Shown here: one piece after another, positions 43,937 to 52,937 of the stretch
Position numbering within the stretch: position 1 is the stretch's first letter
How the letters are laid out: each line of letters starts with the position of its first letter
Source: Alteromonas profundi
GTDB lineage: Bacteria > Pseudomonadota > Gammaproteobacteria > Enterobacterales > Alteromonadaceae
Assembly (NCBI RefSeq): GCF_010500865.1
Contig: NZ_JAAAWN010000010.1
Location: 93,484-157,483 of the forward strand
Reading direction: 5' to 3'
DNA: 64,000 nt
Notes under the pieces: model-generated
What the model was told of the DNA's origin: nothing
Seen by the model: the letters and a program-made list of their open reading frames with translations, nothing else
Databases searched by the model: none
Program-made: the position numbers and the translations under genes

Positions 43937-45532
43937 TTAAACGTCGAACTGATTCATCGTGTTATCTTCACCCGATGCTTTTAACGCGCCTTCACCAGAG
44001 AAGTACTCTTTGTGTGTATCACCTAGGTCTGAACCGGCCATTGCTTGGTGTTTAACGCAGGCTAGACCTTGGCGGATTTCTTGACGCTGTACGCCGCGAA
44101 CATAGGCAAGCATACCTTCTTCACCAAAGTAACCTTTAGCTAGGTTGTCAGTAGACAGCGCGGCAGTGTGGTACGTGGGCAACGTAATAAGGTGATGGAA
44201 AATGCCTGCTTCACGGGCCGCATCAGCTTGAAAACTCTTAATTTTCTCATCAGCTAATGCTGCAAGCTCGCTGTCGTCATAATCGGCAGACATAAGTTTT
44301 GCGCGGTCGTACGAAGAGACATCTTTGCCCTCTTCAGCCCAAGTATCGAACACTTGTTGACGGAAATTTAGCGTCCAGTTAAACGACGGTGAGTTGTTGT
44401 ACACCAGCTTCGCATTCGGAACCTGCTCACGTATTGCATTTACCATTTCGGCAATCTGGCCTACGTGAGGCTTTTCTGTTTCTATCCACAGTAAGTCGGC
44501 GCCATGTTGTAGCGAAGTAACACAATCTAGTACTACACGGTCAAAACCAGTATTATCCTTGAAGCGAAATAACCCGTTGGGTAGGCGTTCTGGCTTCACG
44601 AGTTTACCGCCTTGTTTAAGCACTAAGTCACCTTCGTTAAGGTCATCAGCAGTGTTTACATCAGTGGTTTTGAGAAATGTGTTATATTGGGCTGCAAGGT
44701 CGCCCTCGCTCGCTGATACCGGAATTTTTTGGGTAAGCCCTGCGCCAAGTGAGTCAGTACGCGCCACAATAACACCTTCGTCTACGCCTAGCTCTAGGAA
44801 GGCATAGCGAACGGCGTTAATTTTAGCTAAGAAATCTTCGTGAGGTACGGTCACCTTTCCGTCTTGGTGGCCACATTGCTTAGCGTCTGACACCTGGTTT
44901 TCAATTTGGATACAACAGGCGCCTGCTTCAATCATTTGTTTTGCTAGCAGGTAGGTAGCTTCCTCATTCCCAAAGCCTGCGTCGATATCCGCAATAATAG
45001 GTACTACATGAGTTTCGTAATTGTCGATTTCAGCTTGAATTGCGGCTACGTCACCACCGTTTGCTTTCGCATCATCTAGTTTGTGGAATAACTCGCCTAG
45101 TTCTCGCGCATCCGCCTGACGAAGGAACGTGTATAACTCTTCAATTAGGGCAGATACTGAGGTTTTTTCATGCATAGATTGGTCTGGCAGGGGGCCAAAC
45201 TCTGAACGTAATGCAGCTACCATCCAGCCAGATAGATAGAGGTAACTTTTGCTGGTTGTGCCCTGGTGTTTTTTAACCGATAGCATTTTTTGTTGGCCAA
45301 CGAAACCATGCCAGCAACCAAGTGATTGGGTGTATTGAGACGAGTCTGCATCGTACTCAGCCATATCTTTGCGCATAATAGCTGCAGTGTAACGCGCAAT
45401 GTCTAACCCTGTTTTGAAGCGATTTTGAACCTTCATGCGAGCGGCATACTCTGGGTTTATGCCTTCCCATGCACCTTTTTGTGCTGCTTTTAAGGTGGCC
45501 AAGTTATCGATGTCTTGTTGATATTGCGACAT
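43937..45532 (-). CDS. aceA: Isocitrate lyase
   Basis: This 531-residue cytoplasmic enzyme splits isocitrate into glyoxylate and succinate, the first step of the glyoxylate shunt. It is the longer type known from Pseudomonas. The catalytic signature AKQCGHQDGK (Cys220) is present, with the metal-site ADIDAGFGNEEATYLLA. GGGAGAG upstream of the ATG supports the start. A clear terminator follows. The gene has its own 646-bp upstream region, so it is probably transcribed alone. Confidence 0.97.
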   Translation of the reverse strand: MSQYQQDIDNLATLKAAQKGAWEGINPEYAARMKVQNRFKTGLDIARYTAAIMRKDMAEYDADSSQYTQSLGCWHGFVGQQKMLSVKKHQGTTSKSYLYLSGWMVAALRSEFGPLPDQSMHEKTSVSALIEELYTFLRQADARELGELFHKLDDAKANGGDVAAIQAEIDNYETHVVPIIADIDAGFGNEEATYLLAKQMIEAGACCIQIENQVSDAKQCGHQDGKVTVPHEDFLAKINAVRYAFLELGVDEGVIVARTDSLGAGLTQKIPVSASEGDLAAQYNTFLKTTDVNTADDLNEGDLVLKQGGKLVKPERLPNGLFRFKDNTGFDRVVLDCVTSLQHGADLLWIETEKPHVGQIAEMVNAIREQVPNAKLVYNNSPSFNWTLNFRQQVFDTWAEEGKDVSSYDRAKLMSADYDDSELAALADEKIKSFQADAAREAGIFHHLITLPTYHTAALSTDNLAKGYFGEEGMLAYVRGVQRQEIRQGLACVKHQAMAGSDLGDTHKEYFSGEGALKASGEDNTMNQFDV

Positions 45533-46178
45533 GAGCGTCTCTCCCGACTATAATTAATTTTCTTAACGTGTTTGCGATTACGCTGTAGGGCGTTCGTGTA
45601 AGTTCCATTTCATCCTAGTAGGGGGTGGATAATAATAAAAATATATTATTATCATTACCGTCATTCACTCTGTGAATGTGTAGGTGCGATTTTGTCCTTA
45701 CATCGGTTTCCCTATTGCCAACAAATTGAAAAGCCCACTATGAGATTAAGAAGGTCCATGTGTTCTACATTTACCTTTTGCTTTAGAAGGGAGCGTGTTG
45801 AAAACGCCTGAAAGAAAGCCTACTACCGCATAGCATAGTTATTTTGTCGAGATAGACTTCATGCAATACCTTTCTTAGCGGTACAGTTTAATATGTAATC
45901 CCAAGGAAGGCCTCACTGTGGTAATTTTCATCCTCTGCTGGTCCTCATTTTGTATAAACCCTATCAATCGCGTGAATAGTCCTTAAACTTTTGTGGTAGC
46001 CCGCCGTCTGTTTTACACTAAACACACCTAGAGTTGGCCCCGTTTGTTTAAGTTGTACAGTTGCGTTTTTGATTTCAGCGCGGTGTTGCAATCTAAATAG
46101 TCGCGACCCCTTAATATTAATTACTGATAATAGTACCTACGCCTACAGGTACTGATTAAACACGCAGGAAAGTTTTTC
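45533..46178. other. 646-bp divergent intergenic region upstream of aceA and the alkaline phosphatase
   Basis: No gene, tRNA or mobile element is recognised. An A/T-rich block (45629-45655) lies about 100 bases upstream of aceA. A 7-bp palindromic dyad, CATTCAC/GTGAATG with a three-base loop, lies at 45662-45678 and may be a regulator site for aceA. I searched by eye for a Pho box before the phosphatase gene and saw none. Confidence 0.5.
45662..45678. promoter_or_regulatory. Palindromic dyad, possible operator upstream of aceA
   Basis: CATTCAC and GTGAATG are separated by TCT, about 130 bases upstream of the aceA start. The symmetry suits a dimeric DNA-binding protein. No known consensus was matched. 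Confidence 0.25.
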
Positions 46179-47633
46179 ATGATCAGATGTAAATTTCGTA
46201 AAACGCTAGCTTTGTGCTCAGCCATAGCCGTTACGGTTGGATGTAGCTCTACTAGCGAATCCCCTGTCACTGACGCACAGCACTCTGTCGCGGTGAGCAA
46301 GGCAGCACCCAAAAATATCATTATGGTGGTGTCCGATGGTATGGGGCCTGCGTATACTACGGCATATCGAAACTATGTTGACGATGCAACCACGGCCGAA
46401 ATTGAAACAGTTGTTTTTGACGATATTTTAGTGGGCAATGCGTCAACCTATCCCGCGCCTGTTTCTGGCTATGTTACCGACTCAGCAGCCGCAGCAACCG
46501 CCTTGGCTACAGGGGTAAAATCGTATAATGGCGCTATAGGGGTGGATGTAGATAAACAGCCTCTGCAATCTGTTATGCATTGGGCCAAAGCAAAAGGAAT
46601 GCGTACTGGCTTGGCCGTTACTTCACAAATTGTGCATGCCACACCGGCATCTTATATCGCTCACAATGAAAGCCGTAAAAACTATAATGCCATCGCTGAT
46701 GATTTTTATGACGTAAGAGTTAATGGTGAATTTGTGGCTGATGTTATGTTAGGCGGTGGAACCAGCTACTTTGAACGTGAAGACCGAGATGTGCTTGCGC
46801 AATTTATCGACGCAGGTTATGCCTACGCGGATAGCTACAATCGTCTGGCGAGTATTCCCACCGGCAGTAATGTTATTGGTTTATTTGCGCCTGTAGCCTT
46901 ACCCAAAGTACTCGACGATAAGCGTAAAAACCGTTTGGAGTATCTAACACAGCACGCCATCAAGCATTTAGAAAACGATAATGGTTTTTTCTTATTAGTT
47001 GAAGCAAGCCAAGTAGACTGGGCCGGACACGCTAACGATATTGGTTCTGCAATGGCTGAAATGCACGACCTCGCTCAAACCCTTAACTATCTAAGAACCT
47101 ATGTAGAAGAAAATCCTGACACCTTAGTTATTCTAACGGCCGATCATAGTACCGGGGGATTAACGATTGGTGCTAATGGCGATTACCTTTGGTTTCCTGA
47201 GTATCTTCGCAACTTAAAGGCCTCTGCCGAAACCATGGCAAAAGCGTTAGGTGAACAGGAGGACGTTGGGCAGTACATGGCACAAACATTAGGTTTCGAG
47301 TTAAATAGCGAAGAATTGGCCCATTTCGCCAAAGTAGCTAGCTTAGACGAAGAAGCCCGCTATGGGGCTATAAAAGCCTTCCTTGATAGCAAAACGAATA
47401 CGGGCTGGACGTCTTCCGGCCATACAGGGGTAGATGTAGAAGTGTTCGCTTTTGGCGCGGGCAAACAAGCCTTCACGGGTCAAATAGACAATACTGACAT
47501 TGCCAAAAAGATTTTTCGCTTTATCGACAATAGGCCTCACAATGGCGATAGTGTTGATATAAATGTTGAGCTAAATGATGGCAGCGCCGGTTCAAACGAC
47601 TGTGACTTCAAGGATGATTGGCGTTGTCAGTAG
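46179..47633 (+). CDS. Alkaline phosphatase, lipoprotein form
   Basis: This 484-residue phosphatase hydrolyses phosphate monoesters in the envelope. The lipobox VTVGC (Cys22) points to lipoprotein attachment. The catalytic Ser102 is in [14 protein letters not shown]; metal ligands are seen in VVSDGMG (Asp53), ADHSTGG and SSGHTGVDV, so the active site looks complete. The C-terminal region is shorter than in some secreted homologues. It is followed closely by the glutaminase gene, whose likely start is only 14 bases after its stop. No Pho box was seen. Confidence 0.92.
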   Translation: MIRCKFRKTLALCSAIAVTVGCSSTSESPVTDAQHSVAVSKAAPKNIIMVVSDGMGPAYTTAYRNYVDDATTAEIETVVFDDILVGNASTYPAPVSGYVTDSAAAATALATGVKSYNGAIGVDVDKQPLQSVMHWAKAKGMRTGLAVTSQIVHATPASYIAHNESRKNYNAIADDFYDVRVNGEFVADVMLGGGTSYFEREDRDVLAQFIDAGYAYADSYNRLASIPTGSNVIGLFAPVALPKVLDDKRKNRLEYLTQHAIKHLENDNGFFLLVEASQVDWAGHANDIGSAMAEMHDLAQTLNYLRTYVEENPDTLVILTADHSTGGLTIGANGDYLWFPEYLRNLKASAETMAKALGEQEDVGQYMAQTLGFELNSEELAHFAKVASLDEEARYGAIKAFLDSKTNTGWTSSGHTGVDVEVFAFGAGKQAFTGQIDNTDIAKKIFRFIDNRPHNGDSVDINVELNDGSAGSNDCDFKDDWRCQ

Positions 47634-47647
47634 ATGAAAGTACTAAC

Positions 47648-48556
47648 ATGGAGATGCTGCTCAAAAGTATCTTTGATGAGATAAAGCCTATGCTGGGGCA
47701 GGGCAAAGTAGCAGACTATATTCCTGCACTTGCCACCGTCAACCCGTATCAATTTGGCATCGCGGTGTGTGATATTCATGGCAATATCACACATATTGGC
47801 GATGCCAATGTGCCCTTTTCTATTCAGAGTATCTCCAAAGTATTCAACCTTGTTTTGGCGATAAACCATTACGGAGAGTCGATGTGGGACCGGGTTGGAT
47901 GTGAACCTTCAGGCTTACCGTTTAATTCTCTTGTTCAACTAGAATACGAACAAGGCATACCTCGCAACCCATTTATTAATGCAGGGGCGCTGGTGGTAAG
48001 CGACATGAATGAGTCGCGCTTCGCTTCGCCCCATATTGGTATGCGTGATTTTGTAAAGCGACTATCGTGCAACGATGAAATAATTGCTAATAGAGATGTC
48101 TCAGATTCAGAATTTGAATTTCGAGCAAGAAATGCCGCCATGGCTTATTTAATGAAAGCGTACAATAACTTTGAAAATGAAGTTGATGATGTGCTGCATA
48201 GTTACTTTAGTAATTGTGCTATTGAGATGAGTTGTGTGGATTTAGCCCGGGCAACCAACTTTTTGGCTAATCGCGGTTATTCTGTCTGTGCAAATGAGCA
48301 GGTACTTACACCTAGCCAAAACCGCCAAGTTAATGCGTTATTGGCCACCAGTGGTATGTATGATGAAGCTGGAAGTTTTGCGTTTAAAGTGGGGTTGCCT
48401 GGTAAAAGTGGCGTAGGCGGCGGAATTATTGCGGTAGTGCCGGGGCGTTTTTCTATATGCGTGTTTTCCCCTGCGTTAAACACCGTGGGCAACTCGCAAT
48501 TAGGCGTGGCTGCGTTAACCTCGCTAAGCAAGCGTATTAGTTGGTCGGTGTATTAG
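47648..48556 (+). CDS. glsA: Glutaminase
   Basis: This 302-residue enzyme converts glutamine to glutamate and ammonia, in the serine-dependent beta-lactamase-like fold. The Ser-x-x-Lys motif is in [11 protein letters not shown], with [11 protein letters not shown] and [12 protein letters not shown] also typical. I chose the ATG at 47648, because the longer frame starts with TTG inside the phosphatase gene and lacks support; TGAAAG lies upstream of the ATG. It probably shares the phosphatase transcript. The hairpin directly after its stop would end that transcript. Confidence 0.95.
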   Translation: MEMLLKSIFDEIKPMLGQGKVADYIPALATVNPYQFGIAVCDIHGNITHIGDANVPFSIQSISKVFNLVLAINHYGESMWDRVGCEPSGLPFNSLVQLEYEQGIPRNPFINAGALVVSDMNESRFASPHIGMRDFVKRLSCNDEIIANRDVSDSEFEFRARNAAMAYLMKAYNNFENEVDDVLHSYFSNCAIEMSCVDLARATNFLANRGYSVCANEQVLTPSQNRQVNALLATSGMYDEAGSFAFKVGLPGKSGVGGGIIAVVPGRFSICVFSPALNTVGNSQLGVAALTSLSKRISWSVY

Positions 48557-48580
48557 AGTAGTGTCGTCAAACACTACTCT
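48555..48580 (+). terminator. Hairpin after the glutaminase gene
   Basis: A perfect 10-bp stem (AGAGTAGTGT and ACACTACTCT) with a six-base loop begins at the stop codon. The following sequence, ACGTTTGCTT, is a poor T-tract, so termination strength is uncertain. Confidence 0.55.
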
Positions 48581-48623
48581 ACGTTTGCTTGGGAAAGAGG
48601 AAACAATGACCCTATAGAATGGG

Positions 48624-49322
48624 CTATTGGTTTATAAAATCGTCAAGCTCTTGGCCGGTAATTTTCTTAATTTGAGAAAATAAATACCAAAGGGCCGCTA
48701 TCAGTAAAACCATGCTAGGTATAACGATGACGGGGTAGCTTAATGCAGTCATACGGCCTAATTCTTCTGTATAGGCCGTGGTACCCGGTTCACTAACTAA
48801 AATCACTTTGGCTAAAATGTAATTCAGCGCCGAGGACAGGAAAAAAGAGCAAGCCACAATATACGAGCTTACTGCCACTTTCTTTTTAAACTCCGTCTGC
48901 TTACCCTGGCTATCGAGTACTTGATTTAACCGTGGCCAATTAATGATTTGGTCATTAAGAATAAGCATTTTCACCAGTGGCTTATCAGAATACTGCGTAA
49001 CTAAAACAGCAATGCCAATTAAACCTGGAATAGCTGCTTCTTTAATTGCGATATATTCCGCAGGGAGTTTTAGCAAGCTGAAGCCCCCGGTAAGCAAAAC
49101 GCTAATAATACCTAATATGGAAAAGCCATTAACTTTGCCCGATTGCTTTAAATCCCATAAGCCGTAACCAATGGGGAAGCTAAGCGCGGCGACAATACTC
49201 CATGCGGGACCTAAGTAGTCTTCGGAGCTGGCATAACTCATTAATACCACAGGGATAATAATATTGAAGGCGAGATTGCCGAAAAAGCCCTGATTTTTTT
49301 GTGGAGCTTGGGTTGTTGTCAT
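48624..49322 (-). CDS. VC0807-family membrane protein (intracellular septation A-like)
   Basis: This 232-residue inner-membrane protein has about six hydrophobic segments. NIIIPVVLMSYASSEDYLGP and ALSFPIGYGLWDL resemble the VC0807 group, related to YciB/IspA, whose function is poorly known. It ends the minus-strand group of envelope genes and has its own start, with a gap of 47 bp from the rhomboid gene. It is not part of the E. coli yjf operon, so its link to that cluster is uncertain. Confidence 0.75.
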   Translation of the reverse strand: MTTTQAPQKNQGFFGNLAFNIIIPVVLMSYASSEDYLGPAWSIVAALSFPIGYGLWDLKQSGKVNGFSILGIISVLLTGGFSLLKLPAEYIAIKEAAIPGLIGIAVLVTQYSDKPLVKMLILNDQIINWPRLNQVLDSQGKQTEFKKKVAVSSYIVACSFFLSSALNYILAKVILVSEPGTTAYTEELGRMTALSYPVIVIPSMVLLIAALWYLFSQIKKITGQELDDFINQ

Positions 49323-49369
49323 AATAGATTACATTTACTCATTGTTGTCTGCGATTATACGTTAACCGC

Positions 49370-49909
49370 TCAGCGCGCCCAATACCAAGCGGCAATTAAT
49401 CCGCCTAGAAAGCCAAATAGGTGGTATTCAAACGAAATAAAGCGTGATGTAGGTAGGATGCCCATTATCATTCCGCCATATATTATTGCCACAACCACCG
49501 AAATAATAAGGTACTTAATTTTTCTACTCTTAAATCCGGCCAGTACTAAGAAGCCAAAATACCCGTATACCATACCACTGGCGCCGATATGTACTGCGGT
49601 CCTGGCAAATAACCATACCCCTAAACCACCGACAATTAACGCACTAGCGGTGGCGAGCAAAAACGTTCGCTTTCCCCATTGCATAGATAGCCACATAAAT
49701 AATAACAGCGGGAATATATTTGCCATTAAATGAGAAGGAGACCCGTGTAAGAAGGGGGCGGTAAATATATAGGGTAAGTGGGCGAGAGAGCGAGGTACTA
49801 CGCCAAACTGATTAAGACTATTGCCTGTGAGTAGGTTCACTACTTCCAATAGAATTAAAAACGCCCCCAAAGTAAGCAACATGCGAAGTTGAAATGACAG
49901 TGGTTTCAT
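49370..49909 (-). CDS. Rhomboid-family intramembrane serine protease
   Basis: This 179-residue six-segment membrane protease has the catalytic pair Ser111 in GASGMVYG and His163 in EYHLFGFLGG. HGSPSHLMANIFPL carries the HxxxN motif (His60, Asn64). It should cleave membrane proteins inside the bilayer. It lies directly after the glutathionylspermidine-synthase-like gene of the yjf-type cluster on the same strand. It is short for a rhomboid but complete. Confidence 0.9.
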   Translation of the reverse strand: MKPLSFQLRMLLTLGAFLILLEVVNLLTGNSLNQFGVVPRSLAHLPYIFTAPFLHGSPSHLMANIFPLLLFMWLSMQWGKRTFLLATASALIVGGLGVWLFARTAVHIGASGMVYGYFGFLVLAGFKSRKIKYLIISVVVAIIYGGMIMGILPTSRFISFEYHLFGFLGGLIAAWYWAR

Positions 49910-49957
49910 AACAGCTTATCCTTACGTAAAGCCCGATATTAATAAAAAGGTTATCCG

Positions 49958-51124
49958 TTAGAGGATAATATGCGGTAGGTAACGGGAAAGATCTTGGGTG
50001 ATTGCAGTATTATCTTCTCGTACGGAAATTCCCGCTGGCATATCGTCAACTAACCAGCTACCAATAAGGGTATGATTACCGTCGAAAACGGGTAGAGGAG
50101 CGAGGGCTTGCACGATGTAACCTTCTTCACCGTAGGGCCCAGGGCTAAGGGTAGCTTCATGGCCATTATCAATAAGTGAAATATTGGCGCCTTCGCGAGA
50201 GAAAATAGGTTTCTTTATCCATTTACCTGTGGCCGTGTCAGCCCCCGCATCACCTGCAAAATAGGCCGGCAATAAATTAGGGTGGTCGCGAAAACGCGCC
50301 CATAGTAAGACCATCAACGCCTTATTCGACAAGATTGACTTCCACGAAGGTTCTATCCAATTAACGTTAGCACCACTAAGCAAGTCGCCAAACTCTTCAT
50401 TTAGCATAAATTCCCACGGGTATAGCTTAAAACAATCGGTGATTGGTCTATCGCTTAAATCAGTAAAAACGCCGGTATCGGCAATGCCAATATCTTCAAC
50501 GAATACGAAGTCTGCTGCGAGCCCCGCTTCTTTCGCGCAGTCTTGCAGGTATTGTACTGTTCCTCGGTCTTCTGCGGTGTCTTTGCAACAGGCAAAATGC
50601 ATTTGCCCAATGCCGTAGTGATAACTGATTTCCTTAAATCGGTTTACGAGCTTTTCTTGAAGACTATTGAACTGATCGCTATTGCGGGGCAATACACCAG
50701 CGTTAACCTGCTGTTCAAGCCATAACCATTGCCAAAAACCTGATTCGTATAAACTGGTAGGCGTATCCGCATTGTTTTCAAGCAGCTTCGCAGGCCCTTT
50801 TCCCGTGTAAACAAGATCAAGGCGTGAGTATAGGCTAGGATCCCTGCGATGCCAGCTATCTCTTACAAGGTCCCAGTGGTGGCTAGGGATACAAAATTTT
50901 TCGAGTAATTCTTCACTTTTAACCACTTCATCGACAATTGCCAAACACATTTGGTGAAGTTCTGCACTAGGGTCTTCAATATCGTTTTCTATTTGCTGTA
51001 ACGAAAATTGATAGTAAGCACTTTCATCCCAATAGGGCTCGCCATACATGGTATGAAAATGAAAACCGAATTCGGTAGCCAGCTGCTGCCAGCCTTTTCT
51101 TGGCTGGCATGGCATTCTAAACAT
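49958..51124 (-). CDS. Glutathionylspermidine-synthase-like ATP-grasp protein (YjfC/YgiC)
   Basis: This 388-residue protein matches the synthetase half of Escherichia glutathionylspermidine synthase. It shows TGKGPAKLLENNADTPTS, EPSWKSILSNKALMVLLW and KKPIFSREGANISL. Whether it makes glutathionylspermidine or ligates another amine to a peptide is not known; YjfC/YgiC members lack the amidase half. It follows the DUF1190 gene by three bases, as in E. coli yjfM-yjfC. It acts in the cytoplasm. Confidence 0.88.
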   Translation of the reverse strand: MFRMPCQPRKGWQQLATEFGFHFHTMYGEPYWDESAYYQFSLQQIENDIEDPSAELHQMCLAIVDEVVKSEELLEKFCIPSHHWDLVRDSWHRRDPSLYSRLDLVYTGKGPAKLLENNADTPTSLYESGFWQWLWLEQQVNAGVLPRNSDQFNSLQEKLVNRFKEISYHYGIGQMHFACCKDTAEDRGTVQYLQDCAKEAGLAADFVFVEDIGIADTGVFTDLSDRPITDCFKLYPWEFMLNEEFGDLLSGANVNWIEPSWKSILSNKALMVLLWARFRDHPNLLPAYFAGDAGADTATGKWIKKPIFSREGANISLIDNGHEATLSPGPYGEEGYIVQALAPLPVFDGNHTLIGSWLVDDMPAGISVREDNTAITQDLSRYLPHIIL

Positions 51125-51127
51125 AGG

Positions 51128-51781
51128 TTATCCGCCCCAGCTACCTTTACGAGAACTGCTTCCCCATGATGACTTCGCTCGCACGCTGCTACCAAAACCA
51201 CCTCGCTTCATAGTGCGGTTTACTGTGGGTTTAGGTTTAAATGAGTCGGGGCGAACACGATAGTTGCGTTTACGTATATCACCACTAAATACTTGTCCAT
51301 CTGCGGTTACCCACCGAGAGCGAAACGGCGAGTTATACGAATAAGAAGTATATAATGGCTGTGAGTAATAGCGGTTAGGTGACAAAAGCTGACTCACCAT
51401 AAAACCCGCCATAAATGGCATAAAAAAACTGCCATTATTTGTATTTACAGCCTGACATTGGTTTGGGCCAAATTCATGTTCGCAATCGTATTCAGAGCGA
51501 AACCGAGGGCTCGTGCGCATAGCTTCGCTGGTCGCTGTTTGGTAGGCGGCTTCACACTTTTCAACAGCGCTAGGAAAGTCTTGCTTACACTCATCTACCG
51601 ATGTATAAATTTTAGCATCTTGACGGTTATCGCTACAGGCGCTTAGCAATACCCCGGCAACCCCCACAGCCAGAGGCTTAAGGGCAAAAGATTTACGCAT
51701 TTTAGCCACATTAATTGTGCTTCTTTTGCGCGTGTGTGGCTGGGCCTCGTTAGATAATTCTTTTACGGTATTATTCGACAT
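51128..51781 (-). CDS. DUF1190 lipoprotein (YjfM/YgiB-like)
   Basis: This 217-residue protein has an N-terminal charged part (KRSTINVAKMRKSF), a hydrophobic segment and lipobox LLSAC near residue 49. The YgiB-type features VDECKQDFPSAVEKCEAAY and YDCEHEFGPNQC contain conserved Cys pairs. The C-terminus is rich in Gly, Ser and Arg (RGGFGSSVRAKSSWGSSS). Function is unknown; it is found next to YjfC/YgiC ATP-grasp proteins. Outer-membrane or periplasmic placement is inferred from the lipobox. It sits between the DUF350 and the ATP-grasp genes. Confidence 0.87.
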   Translation of the reverse strand: MSNNTVKELSNEAQPHTRKRSTINVAKMRKSFALKPLAVGVAGVLLSACSDNRQDAKIYTSVDECKQDFPSAVEKCEAAYQTATSEAMRTSPRFRSEYDCEHEFGPNQCQAVNTNNGSFFMPFMAGFMVSQLLSPNRYYSQPLYTSYSYNSPFRSRWVTADGQVFSGDIRKRNYRVRPDSFKPKPTVNRTMKRGGFGSSVRAKSSWGSSSRKGSWGG

Positions 51782-51789
51782 AGCTCCCC

Positions 51790-52206
51790 CTAATAGGTCA
51801 TGCAGGCCGCGTTTAATAAGCCTACAGCAATCGATATACCTGCTAGCATCACGCCTGCCGACACTTCATTGTCACTAATACGTTGTGCAATTTTGGGCAT
51901 AAAGGTAAAACGTAAAATGGCGAATGCCAAAGATTGCGCAATAATAGCCACTAGCCCCCATATAATGAAATCTACCAGCGCTACCGAGTTTGAGGCTGCA
52001 CTACCTAATGCGATGGCAAAGCCGACTATAGCGCCAGCAAAACCGATAGCGGCAGCCACGTTTTTCTCTTCTTTTACCAGCTTCCACTCATCGTGAGGCG
52101 TTACCATGGCGTATACAAGCTTGAAAACGAACAGAAAGATAATTGATAGCCCGAAGTACAATGCGAAATTATCCAGGCCAGCCAATGACTGCATAATAGT
52201 TTCCAT
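51790..52206 (-). CDS. DUF350 membrane protein (YjfL-like)
   Basis: This 138-residue inner-membrane protein has four hydrophobic segments and matches the DUF350 family (FAGAIVGFAIALGSAASNS, IWGLVAIIAQSLAFAI). Function unknown; such proteins often sit with PspA and YjfC-type genes, suggesting a membrane-state role. It lies between the DUF2491 and DUF1190 genes with gaps of 8-15 bases, a tightly spaced unit. Confidence 0.88.
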   Translation of the reverse strand: METIMQSLAGLDNFALYFGLSIIFLFVFKLVYAMVTPHDEWKLVKEEKNVAAAIGFAGAIVGFAIALGSAASNSVALVDFIIWGLVAIIAQSLAFAILRFTFMPKIAQRISDNEVSAGVMLAGISIAVGLLNAACMTY

Positions 52207-52221
52207 ACAAAATCCTTAAAT

Positions 52222-52866
52222 TTAGCCGTTAATGGTTATGTCGGCAGGTTGAATATCGAAGCCGGTGGAAATAACCAAGCAACGATCAAGGTTATTTCCT
52301 ACCTGCTTTTCTTCGCCCACCACTAATAGTGACTCTACTCTATCATTTTCAAGCTCACGTTCGTAGAGCATCATAAATTGGTCGGTTTTACTTATGTCAC
52401 CATCTTCTTCATACGTGGTTTCGGTTACTGCCACAGGCGGCGAAACCTCGCCTATAGCTTCCCATACACGTGTATACGTATTCCCTTCTAGGTCGTATGT
52501 AGGCTGACTAATAAGGTTATTGACACATTTATCCCATTGCGCCTGAGAGCCAATGGTTTGGGTATTATAAAAATGCCATAGTTTTACATCAGTTATATTA
52601 TTTTCACTTAACCCACCGTCTAACACGACCTGTAAAAAGGCGTCATCATCGGTATAAAAGCGCATAAGGGTACCGCCGGTATCGAGTGGGGCTTCACCTA
52701 CAGCTTGAATCAGATGGGAGCGGGCCGCGCCGTCAATAACAAGAGAGGGCTCTAGTAAGGAAAGTTTCAAATCGTCCAATTCAAAAGAGCCGCCTAAGTA
52801 AAGCCCCATTATTTCAGGCGTTTTTGGTTTTTGCGGTTCACGTTTTTTAAATAGCTTGCTGAACAT
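52222..52866 (-). CDS. DUF2491 protein (YjfK-like)
   Basis: This protein of about 214 residues has the DUF2491 signature; GLYLGGSFELDDLKLSLLEP and RFYTDDDAFLQVVLDGG are visible, with MLYERELENDRVESLLV near the end. It lacks a signal peptide and membrane segments, so it should be cytoplasmic. It is present in the E. coli yjf operon with unknown function. I chose the ATG at 52866 (MFSKLFKK), which has GGAG upstream; the longer frame from 52878 lacks a ribosome-binding site. Confidence 0.85.
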   Translation of the reverse strand: MFSKLFKKREPQKPKTPEIMGLYLGGSFELDDLKLSLLEPSLVIDGAARSHLIQAVGEAPLDTGGTLMRFYTDDDAFLQVVLDGGLSENNITDVKLWHFYNTQTIGSQAQWDKCVNNLISQPTYDLEGNTYTRVWEAIGEVSPPVAVTETTYEEDGDISKTDQFMMLYERELENDRVESLLVVGEEKQVGNNLDRCLVISTGFDIQPADITING

Positions 52867-52937
52867 AACAGGCTCCATTAGGCATTCGTATGGGTACTAC
52901 ATTGTGCTATCTAAACGGGCTACACAAACTATTTGGT

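Noticed and set aside
49299..49733. A 144-codon plus-strand frame across the rhomboid gene.
   Set aside because: It lies antisense to the rhomboid, which has an intact catalytic pair, and has no recognisable motif.
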